22,851 nucleotides of DNA, taken from assembly GCA_947448095.1 (NCBI GenBank), contig CANFNN010000011.1:1-22851 (forward strand), read 5' to 3'. This document shows positions 14,982 through 21,490 of this stretch, one piece after another. The number at the start of each line of letters is the position of its first letter. Position 1 is the first letter of the stretch. The DNA is from Bacteriovoracaceae bacterium. GTDB lineage: Bacteria; Bdellovibrionota; Bacteriovoracia; Bacteriovoracales; Bacteriovoracaceae. Under the pieces are notes generated by a model that saw nothing but the letters and a program-made list of their open reading frames with translations, searched no databases and was not told the origin of the DNA. The position numbers and the translations under genes are program-made.

Positions 14982-16341
14982 AACAACAAGACTTCATTTT
15001 ATTGGTATTGGCGGCATTGGCATGAGCGGAATAGCTGAGGTCTTATTAGACCTTGGGTATATTGTTTCAGGCTCAGATCTTAATGCCAGTTCGGTCACCG
15101 AAAATCTTAAAAAGAAAGGTGCTTCAGTTTTTGTTGGCCATGCAGCTGCTAACGTTGAAGGCGCCACGATCATTGTTTATAGCTCAGCTATTGATCCCAA
15201 AAATCCCGAATTCGCGCGTGCCCAAGAATTAAAAATCCCCATGATCAGACGAGCTGAAATGCTCGCCGAATTGATGCGGTTAAAATTTGGTATAGCAGTT
15301 GCTGGCTCACATGGGAAAACTACCACCACTAGTTTAATCGCAACCATCTTTCAGGAAGCGAATCTCGATGCAACCCATATTATTGGGGGCATTGTAAGTA
15401 ACCTAGGTGGTAATGCTAAAAAAGGTGATGGAGAATTTCTCATTGCTGAAGCCGATGAATCCGACGGGTCGTTTTTACTTCTGAACCCAATAATGGCTGC
15501 CATAACAAATATTGATGATGATCACCTAGATTTTTATGGAACCAAAGAAAAAGTGGTTGAAGCTTTTGTAGAATTTGTGAATAAGCTTCCTTTTTACGGA
15601 AGAATTGCACTCAATGCGAACGATAAATCCAGCCTTGCCATAAAAAGTCAGGTTAAAAGACCCATGGTTTGGTACGGGATTGAAACTTCCTTAGAGGATG
15701 TGGCTTATTTGGCGAAAAACATTCAGCTCTCGGCACATGGAACATCTTTTGAGCTTCATTATAAAGATGAAAAAGCCCTTCTGATTAAAACTCATTTATT
15801 AGGTTTGCATAACGTCTCTAATACGCTGGCTGCCATTGCGATTTCTCATGAGGCCGGGCTTGAATGGGATGCTATTCAAAATGGCCTCTTAAAATTTCTG
15901 GGAGTCGGGAGACGGCTTGAAAAACTATTTGATAAAAATGATTTCTTAGTTATTGATGATTATGGTCATCATCCGACTGAGGTGAAAGCTACCATCACGG
16001 CACTGAAAAATGTTGATAAAAGACCTCTATGTGTAGTCTTTGAACCTCACCGCTATAGTCGTACTCAAAACTTCTGGAAGGAATTTCAGGCATGTTTTGA
16101 AGGCAGTGATGAATTATTCATTCTTCCTATCTATGCTGCGAGTGAAAAACCAATCCCTGGCATTACCAGCGAAGCCTTAGTCTTAGAAATGAAAAAAATG
16201 GGCAAACAAGTTGAGTTTTTGCCTTTACTTGGCGACATGAATTCCGTTCTAAAAAAACACCAAAAACCTGGAACCATTTTTCTCACTTTGGGGGCTGGAT
16301 CAATTTCAAAAACTATCCGTGAGATGGTTAAAGAATTATGA
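14965..16341 (+). CDS. murC: UDP-MurNAc:L-alanine ligase MurC
   Basis: This 458-residue Mur ligase performs the first ATP-driven step of peptide assembly. It has HFIGIGGIGMSGIAEVL (11-27), YSSAIDPKNPE, P-loop AVAGSHGKTTTTSLI with K118, EADESDGSF (162-170), TNIDDDHLDFYG with H187, DDYGHHPTEV, FEPHRYSRTQ, PIYAASEKPIPG and LTLGAGSI. All catalytic motifs are canonical, in contrast to murD of the same cluster. The start ATG lies inside the murG end (17-base overlap), and its stop overlaps murB as ATGA. Confidence 0.97.
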   Translation: MLGWLKTTRLHFIGIGGIGMSGIAEVLLDLGYIVSGSDLNASSVTENLKKKGASVFVGHAAANVEGATIIVYSSAIDPKNPEFARAQELKIPMIRRAEMLAELMRLKFGIAVAGSHGKTTTTSLIATIFQEANLDATHIIGGIVSNLGGNAKKGDGEFLIAEADESDGSFLLLNPIMAAITNIDDDHLDFYGTKEKVVEAFVEFVNKLPFYGRIALNANDKSSLAIKSQVKRPMVWYGIETSLEDVAYLAKNIQLSAHGTSFELHYKDEKALLIKTHLLGLHNVSNTLAAIAISHEAGLEWDAIQNGLLKFLGVGRRLEKLFDKNDFLVIDDYGHHPTEVKATITALKNVDKRPLCVVFEPHRYSRTQNFWKEFQACFEGSDELFILPIYAASEKPIPGITSEALVLEMKKMGKQVEFLPLLGDMNSVLKKHQKPGTIFLTLGAGSISKTIREMVKEL

Positions 16342-17237
16342 ATTTAAAAGAGAAGCTAAACTCTTTGACCGATGTGGAATTCTTAGAAAATGAAAACCTT
16401 ACGAGTTACACTACTTTCAAATTAAATGCCCATGGGGATCTGTTAAAAGTGAAGAGTGTTGAAGCGCTTAAATTAGTTCTTCCTCTTCTCAAAAACGCAA
16501 ATCGCTCCTATCTCGTGGTAGGCTGGGGCGCCAATCAAATCCTTCCTAGTCAATGTTCCGAAATGATTATTCACCTTGAGTTTCCAGTTGATTTGAATCA
16601 ACTTGAAACACAAAAAGACGAATATGTTCTGCCGGCTTCAATTGGACTCAATCATTTAACCGCACATGCGGTGAAATTTGGTCTTAAGGGGTGGGAGGTC
16701 TTTACGGGAATTCCTGCTTCTTTAGGTGGCGCCATTTACATGAATGCGGGAACGAATCTGGGCGAAATTGGAAAGCTGGTTCAAAAAGTGCAAATCATGA
16801 CCCCTGAAGGAGACGTGAGAGAAGAAATCATTCATGAGAAAAGTTTTTCATACCGGAAAAATCATTTTGTAAAACCTGGTGAAATTATCATCGGTGCTGT
16901 GCTTAATCACTTGGGAGTGGATGAAACAATTCCTAAAAAGATTCGGGACTATCTCGAGTACCGAAAAACCTCTCAGCCCCTAACAACCAAAAATTGTGGC
17001 TGTGTCTTTAAAAATCCACTTAAAGAATTACCCGCTGGAAAACTGATAGATTTACTCCAGCTTAAAGGTGTCGGCATAGGAGATCTCAGGATCAGTACTA
17101 AGCATGGAAATTTCATGGAGAACTCGGGCAAGGCCACTTGGGAGCAATTCCAAAGCTTGGTTGGGCTGATAAATTTCGAAATGGATCACTTCTATGGAAT
17201 AGAGTTTGAATTGGAAGTAAAAATCCCCTATCATTAA
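16338..17237 (+). CDS. murB: UDP-N-acetylenolpyruvoylglucosamine reductase MurB
   Basis: This 299-residue FAD enzyme is of the shorter type II class. It shows TTFKLNAHGD at the N-terminus, VVGWGANQIL (60-69) for the FAD-binding loop, GWEVFTGIPASLGGAIYMNAG (118-138, two adjacent motifs), FSYRKNHF with R173, CGCVFKNP, PAGKLIDLLQLKG, HGNFMEN and FELEVKI with E293. It reduces enolpyruvyl-UDP-GlcNAc to UDP-MurNAc with NADPH. In E. coli the proton donor is Ser229 in GSVFKNP. The aligned residue here is Cys222. The flavin loop GWGAN differs from the usual GxGSN. It begins on the murC stop (ATGA) and ends three bases before the next start. Confidence 0.95.
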   Translation: MNLKEKLNSLTDVEFLENENLTSYTTFKLNAHGDLLKVKSVEALKLVLPLLKNANRSYLVVGWGANQILPSQCSEMIIHLEFPVDLNQLETQKDEYVLPASIGLNHLTAHAVKFGLKGWEVFTGIPASLGGAIYMNAGTNLGEIGKLVQKVQIMTPEGDVREEIIHEKSFSYRKNHFVKPGEIIIGAVLNHLGVDETIPKKIRDYLEYRKTSQPLTTKNCGCVFKNPLKELPAGKLIDLLQLKGVGIGDLRISTKHGNFMENSGKATWEQFQSLVGLINFEMDHFYGIEFELEVKIPYH

Positions 17238-17240
17238 TTC

Positions 17241-17993
17241 ATGTGGTCACTTATTTTAGTATCATTTTTGGGCCTTACCACCCTTTCTGCGTTTGCAGGA
17301 GTCCCTGAGTCGTTCACTCAAAAGAATATTAATTACCGGACTTACATTGGGGAATGCCCTTCTAAATCGGCCAATAGTTTTGCCATGATCGTGATGAAAG
17401 AGTTTGAGAAAAAAAACTCGCTGAAAGACGTAAAAGAAAAAATCCTTCATGAGAAATTAGATGAGAAGCATTTTTTGTCTGATTACCGAATCAATTACAA
17501 CCCTGTTATTAAAACACTTCGAATTAATCTAGAATGTCCCGAGCCATTGGCAAAAGTTCAGGTTTATAAAAGTAACGGCGAAGAACATTATTCAGCGATC
17601 TTAGGCGATAACGCTAAAATGTATGAGCCTGGTTATGAAAACCTGATGAAGCTCGAAAAAAAGATTACTGGCAACCTTCCTCTTTTGGCCATTTCTATGC
17701 AGCAGTTAGAAGGGGATGCCCCTACAGAATTAGCGCATTTTATTAAGCTCATGGGCAAAGATTTAAGACAGCAGATATCAGAAATAATAATAAGTAAAAA
17801 TAATGACTTAACGATTGTTTTTGCCCTCGGTGGAAAGGCCACAAGTGTGTTCATGGGGGCAGATTTGTGGGATGAGAAACTCATCCGACTTTCAAAAATT
17901 GTGGGCTATGTACAAAAAAATAAGCGTTATCCGGGCAGTATCAACCTGGTAAATTCTAAAAAGGTTGTTGTCAAGTTTTCCGACAGTCTTTAG
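17241..17993 (+). CDS. ftsQ: Divergent FtsQ-like division protein with signal-peptide-like N-terminus
   Basis: This 250-residue protein lies between murB and ftsA, the standard place for ftsQ. Residues about 60-130 could be a POTRA-like region. The C-terminal part (about 142-250) has the FtsQ/DivIB pattern: GNLPLLAIS, a helix, SEIIISKNNDLTIVFALGGKATSVFMGAD in two strand blocks, KLIRLSKIVGYVQ, then a final INLVNSKKVVVKF strand. Unlike typical FtsQ it has no cytoplasmic tail: ATG 17241 follows a stop codon two codons earlier, and the first 20 residues are hydrophobic and end with AFAG, a good signal peptidase I site. Two cysteines, C39 and C99, could form a periplasmic disulfide. No clear ribosome site precedes it. 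The call rests on position and on the C-terminal pattern; full homology needs a profile search. Confidence 0.68.
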   Translation: MWSLILVSFLGLTTLSAFAGVPESFTQKNINYRTYIGECPSKSANSFAMIVMKEFEKKNSLKDVKEKILHEKLDEKHFLSDYRINYNPVIKTLRINLECPEPLAKVQVYKSNGEEHYSAILGDNAKMYEPGYENLMKLEKKITGNLPLLAISMQQLEGDAPTELAHFIKLMGKDLRQQISEIIISKNNDLTIVFALGGKATSVFMGADLWDEKLIRLSKIVGYVQKNKRYPGSINLVNSKKVVVKFSDSL

Positions 17994-18002
17994 AATTTAT
18001 AA

Positions 18003-18017
18003 GAGGCATGAAGCCTC
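18003..18017 (+). repeat. Small hairpin in the ftsQ-ftsA gap
   Basis: GAGGC (18003-18007) and GCCTC (18013-18017) form a five-bp GC-rich stem. The loop holds ATG 18008, an in-frame upstream start for ftsA. The hairpin would mask the AAGAGG before that ATG and so favours the downstream start. Confidence 0.35.
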
Positions 18018-18026
18018 AATATCGAG

Positions 18027-18032
18027 AAGGGA
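18027..18032 (+). promoter_or_regulatory. Ribosome binding site deciding the ftsA start
   Basis: AAGGGA lies five to seven bases before ATG 18038 and supports it over ATG 18008, whose upstream AAGAGG is only one base away. Confidence 0.6.
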
Positions 18033-18037
18033 ATCTC

Positions 18038-19273
18038 ATGAGTACCAAAAGTGTAATTGTCGCTTTGGATATCGGGACTACAAAAGTTTGTACTCTGATT
18101 GCCCAAAAAACTTCAAAAAATATAGAAATTCTCGGTGTGGGATCTCACCCGAGTAACGGCCTTAAAAAAGGCTCGGTGGTAAACATTGAAAAAACTGTTG
18201 AATCAATACGCAACTCAATCGAAGAAGCTAAGCTCATGGCTGGAATCGAAGAACTTGAATCCGCGACTGTTGGCATTGCTGGTAATCATATCTACTGTTT
18301 TAATTCTTCTGGTGTTGTTCCTGTTAAAAACAAAGAAATCACCCAAGCTGACGTAGATCGAGTTATTGAGGCAGCCAAGGCTGTTCTCATTCCTTCAGAC
18401 AGAGAAATCCTTCACGTTATTCCGCAAGAATTTAAAGTCGACAGCACTGTAGGAATAAAAAATCCGGTCGGAATGTGTGGCTCACGTTTAGAAGTGAACG
18501 TTCACATTGTCACAGGTAAAACTCCGCTTATTCAAAATCTTATTAAGTGTGTTGAGCAAGCTGGATTGAGTGCGAACTCAATTGTTCTTCAACCTATTGC
18601 TTCTTCTCGTTCGGTACTTTCGCTCGAGGAAAAAGAATTAGGCGTCGTTTTGATTGATATCGGCGGCGGCACAACCGACATAGCTGTATGGAAAGACGGA
18701 AGTCTGATCCACTCTGAAATTATTCCTTTAGGTGGAAATCATTTCACTAATGATCTCGCTGTTGCTTTAAAAATTCCTCATAACGAAGCTGAAAGAATCA
18801 AATTGGCCTACGGAACGGTCCTAAATCAGGTCCAGTTAAATGAAACTTATCTAACTGTTCAGGGCCTTTCTGGCACTAGAGCAAGAGAAGTCTCAATGAG
18901 CTATCTAGCTGAAGTTTTAGGCGCTAGAGCTGAAGAATTGTTCAATGTGATCAAAGAAATGATCTTGGAAAAGAATTTGCAAGGAGAGATCACGGGAGGC
19001 TTCGTGCTTACCGGTGGAGGATCTCTTATGCGTAACCTTCCAGAGATGGCAGAATATCTTTTAGAAAAACCAGTCAAGGTGGGTTATCCACAAGCTTTTG
19101 GAGGCATGACTTCGGCCATGCAACACCCAAAGTTTTCTACGGTGCTTGGACTTCTTCAGGAGTCAAACAAGTTCTCAGAAGCCATGACTCGTGATGAGAA
19201 AAAAGAAGACGAATCAGATATGTTTGATAAACTAGGTAAATCACTAAAAAACGTCTTTAAAGAGATTTTTTAA
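18038..19273 (+). CDS. ftsA: Cell division actin-like protein FtsA
   Basis: Starting at ATG 18038, the protein has 411 residues and begins with the actin-fold phosphate-1 loop VALDIGTTKV (8-17). Further motifs are the 1C-domain region with HVIPQEFKVD and NPVGMCGSRLE, the phosphate-2 loop IDIGGGTTDIAV (206-217), LAYGTV, and the adenosine motif LTGGGSLM (324-331). The C-terminal 18 residues (MFDKLGKSLKNVFKEIF) form the amphipathic helix that ties FtsA to the inner membrane. FtsA anchors FtsZ filaments and recruits later division proteins. The ATG at 18008 would add ten residues not seen in the family and is poorly placed for a ribosome. ftsZ follows after 14 bases. Confidence 0.97.
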   Translation: MSTKSVIVALDIGTTKVCTLIAQKTSKNIEILGVGSHPSNGLKKGSVVNIEKTVESIRNSIEEAKLMAGIEELESATVGIAGNHIYCFNSSGVVPVKNKEITQADVDRVIEAAKAVLIPSDREILHVIPQEFKVDSTVGIKNPVGMCGSRLEVNVHIVTGKTPLIQNLIKCVEQAGLSANSIVLQPIASSRSVLSLEEKELGVVLIDIGGGTTDIAVWKDGSLIHSEIIPLGGNHFTNDLAVALKIPHNEAERIKLAYGTVLNQVQLNETYLTVQGLSGTRAREVSMSYLAEVLGARAEELFNVIKEMILEKNLQGEITGGFVLTGGGSLMRNLPEMAEYLLEKPVKVGYPQAFGGMTSAMQHPKFSTVLGLLQESNKFSEAMTRDEKKEDESDMFDKLGKSLKNVFKEIF

Positions 19274-19287
19274 TTTCGGAGGCCTGT

Positions 19288-20784
19288 ATGTTCGATATCG
19301 CCGACAACGCAAACTCATCAACTGGTGCCCGGATTAAGGTCATTGGTGTGGGTGGAGGCGGATGTAACGCTGTTAACACGATGATTCGCTCAGGATTAAC
19401 TGGCGTAGAATACATTGTCGCTAATACTGATACTCAGGCCCTTAATGCCAACATGGCATCAACAAAAATACATTTGGGCGCTAACGTGACTAAAGGCTTA
19501 GGCGCAGGCGCTAATCCTGAAGTTGGTCGTAAAGCTGCTATCGAAGATTATGAAAGATTGTCTGAAGCCCTTCAAGGTGCAGATATGGTTTTTATCACCG
19601 CTGGAATGGGTGGAGGAACTGGAACAGGTGCCGCGCCAGTTATTGCAAAACTTGCTCGTGAAATGGGTGCACTTACTGTTGGTGTCGTGACTAAGCCTTT
19701 CATGTTTGAAGGAAAAAAACGTTCTCGCCAAGCTGAAGAAGGAATTGCTTCACTTGAAGAGTCTGTCGATTCTTTGATTTGTATTCCTAACCAGCGCTTG
19801 CTTCAGTTAGCTGGCGAAAATTTATCTTTAGTTGATACATTTAAAGCAGCTGATGAAGTTCTCTTGAATGCTGTTCAAGGTATTTCTGATTTGATTAATA
19901 ATACAGGTCTCATAAATGCTGACTTTGCCGATGTTTCAACTGTTATGACTAATAAGGGTCTAGCTCTTATGGGGACAGGAACAGCGGCAGGTGCGGATCG
20001 TGCTCTCAAAGCGGCTAAGCAGGCGATCAGTTCTCCACTTCTTGAGGACGTCTCAATTGATGGAGCGACTGGAATTATCATTAATATTACTGGTAGCTCT
20101 ACCCTTACAACTTTTGAAACAAATCTTGCTGTTACACTTATTATGGAAGCAGCTGATGAAGATGCTGAAATTATTTTTGGTACAGTTATTGATGATTCAA
20201 TGGGTGAAAACATTAAAGTCACAGTTATTGCAACTGGACTACGTGTTGCTCGTAAAGAATCTAACCACTTTGTAAATCGTCCTGCTCAAGTTGTTTCTGC
20301 TCCGGTTTATGAGCCGGCCCATGTACAAGCGGCTCCAGTAAATTCAAATCCACCAAGAATGGAAGCTCAATACGAAGCTCCTGTGAATAAAAATACGGAT
20401 TACGCAGTAAAATCGGAAATCACATTTGATTTTGAAGAAACAAAAGTTCCTTCCTCTGAGAATAAACCGAAAATTAACTGGGCAGAAAAACTTCAAAACG
20501 CAGCTTCAAAATATGAATCTCAAAAGAATTTTGAAGCTCCAGTAACTCGCTCTAATCCTCCTGCGGCTCCGGTATTAGAGACTCGTAGTGACTATTCTCA
20601 TTTTGATAACTCAGCTCCGGTTGAAGCTTCTAAAAATGAAAATTCAACTCACGCCTCTCAAAATCGCGAAAGCAGAATTAAGTCTATTGCTGAAAAACTT
20701 GGGTTCTTTAACTTTGATGAAGATGAGTTTGATACACCATCATTCATGAAGAAAAATGAGCGCAACCACGACTCACAAATCTAA
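19288..20784 (+). CDS. ftsZ: Cell division tubulin-like GTPase FtsZ
   Basis: This 498-residue protein is long for FtsZ (E. coli 383), the extra length being in the linker. The GTPase core (about 1-322) has GVGGGGCNAVNTM, NTDTQAL, GAGANPEVGRKAA, the tubulin signature GGGTGTG (108-114), and the T7 loop NADFADV (210-216). Residues about 323-460 are a disordered, Pro/Ala/Asn-rich linker with six A-P-V motifs. The C-terminus has a basic segment (RIKSIAEKLGFF) and the conserved peptide D482-T-P-S-F-M487 that binds FtsA in the family, followed by 11 further residues. It has the best ribosome site of the cluster (GGAGG at 19278-19282). The stop codon touches the A-run of the terminator. Confidence 0.98.
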   Translation: MFDIADNANSSTGARIKVIGVGGGGCNAVNTMIRSGLTGVEYIVANTDTQALNANMASTKIHLGANVTKGLGAGANPEVGRKAAIEDYERLSEALQGADMVFITAGMGGGTGTGAAPVIAKLAREMGALTVGVVTKPFMFEGKKRSRQAEEGIASLEESVDSLICIPNQRLLQLAGENLSLVDTFKAADEVLLNAVQGISDLINNTGLINADFADVSTVMTNKGLALMGTGTAAGADRALKAAKQAISSPLLEDVSIDGATGIIINITGSSTLTTFETNLAVTLIMEAADEDAEIIFGTVIDDSMGENIKVTVIATGLRVARKESNHFVNRPAQVVSAPVYEPAHVQAAPVNSNPPRMEAQYEAPVNKNTDYAVKSEITFDFEETKVPSSENKPKINWAEKLQNAASKYESQKNFEAPVTRSNPPAAPVLETRSDYSHFDNSAPVEASKNENSTHASQNRESRIKSIAEKLGFFNFDEDEFDTPSFMKKNERNHDSQI

Positions 20785-20816
20785 AAAAAAAGCCCTCTTA
20801 CGAGGGCTTTTTTTTT
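20783..20816. terminator. Symmetrical bidirectional intrinsic terminator
   Basis: Nine A residues, then GCCCTC (20792-20797), loop TTAC, GAGGGC (20802-20807), then nine T residues. The structure reads as a terminator from both strands. It overlaps the stop codons of ftsZ (+) and of the convergent - strand gene. Confidence 0.95.
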
Positions 20817-21414
20817 ATACTTTATCTTTAATTTTTTCTCTCACTCGCTCGATTAGTTCTAATTGAGCAAATAAGACTAAGTAAGTCTCAATATAGTCTT
20901 GATCGACATTTATTTTATAGTGAGTTTCAACGTAAGTCGGTATGTCGTCTTCTTCAAAAATTTCTTTTTTCACATCATACAGCCGAACCCCTTGCTCAGG
21001 GTCATGGGTCGAAGTTTTAATCGTAACCACTTCGTCCCAATCATATCTCATGATTAACGGTAGGTGCTCTTTACATAAATGGAGACTTTTAAAAGGTTTG
21101 ATACAGGCCTTGCAGAAAATCTTGTCACAAATAGCACACATCGTTTCGCCCGGCTCTTCCGAGTGATTGGGACAAAAAAGTTCCGCACGCTTAGGTTTAA
21201 CTTTTTCTAGCCCCTTGAGGCGCTCAATAATGGCGGGATGAAATTCTGACTTAGAAATATCGGGATGGGGAGTTTCAATACTTGCTGCTGTAGGTGAAGA
21301 CCCATTTGATTTCGTCTCACGAAACATTTTATAAATTAAAATCGTAAGAAATCCCACAATGATCACGAGAAGAAAAAGAGTCAAAATGATTAAAATAAGC
21401 GCGGTCTGTTCCAT
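20815..21414 (-). CDS. Membrane-anchored protein with B-box-like zinc finger, function unknown
   Basis: This 199-residue protein has an N-terminal membrane segment (about residues 6-29) with few charges before it, so the rest is probably cytoplasmic. A Ser/Thr/Pro-rich linker follows, then a cysteine/histidine cluster: C81-x2-H84-x8-C93-x2-C96-x4-C101-x2-C104-x9-C114-x2-H117. The eight ligands and their spacing fit a B-box-type cross-brace zinc finger binding two zinc ions. The C-terminal 70 residues (EVVTIKTS, LYDVKKEIFEEDDIP, DYIETYLVLFAQLELIERV) resemble small signal-transducing domains of the DUF2007 kind, but this is uncertain. It lies downstream of RNase J with a likely promoter of its own and no ribosome site. 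I do not recognise a named gene. Confidence 0.8.
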   Translation of the reverse strand: MEQTALILIILTLFLLVIIVGFLTILIYKMFRETKSNGSSPTAASIETPHPDISKSEFHPAIIERLKGLEKVKPKRAELFCPNHSEEPGETMCAICDKIFCKACIKPFKSLHLCKEHLPLIMRYDWDEVVTIKTSTHDPEQGVRLYDVKKEIFEEDDIPTYVETHYKINVDQDYIETYLVLFAQLELIERVREKIKDKV

Positions 21415-21421
21415 TGAGTCT

Positions 21422-21449
21422 ATTGTAGATCATCAGGCTAAAACTTCAA
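21422..21449 (-). promoter_or_regulatory. Putative sigma-70-type promoter giving a leaderless mRNA
   Basis: Read on the - strand, TTGAAG (21444-21449) and TACAAT (21422-21427) are separated by 16 bases. Only seven bases lie between the -10 box and the ATG at 21414, so transcription would start at or next to the start codon. The lack of any ribosome site before this ATG fits. Confidence 0.45.
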
Positions 21450-21490
21450 GGCTGTGTCGAATAGACCACTAAAATGGCTTTGAATTGATA

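Noticed and set aside
18008..18037. ATG 18008 as the ftsA start
   Set aside because: Its AAGAGG is one base away and the ATG is in a small hairpin loop; ATG 18038 has AAGGGA at proper spacing and gives the family-typical N-terminus.
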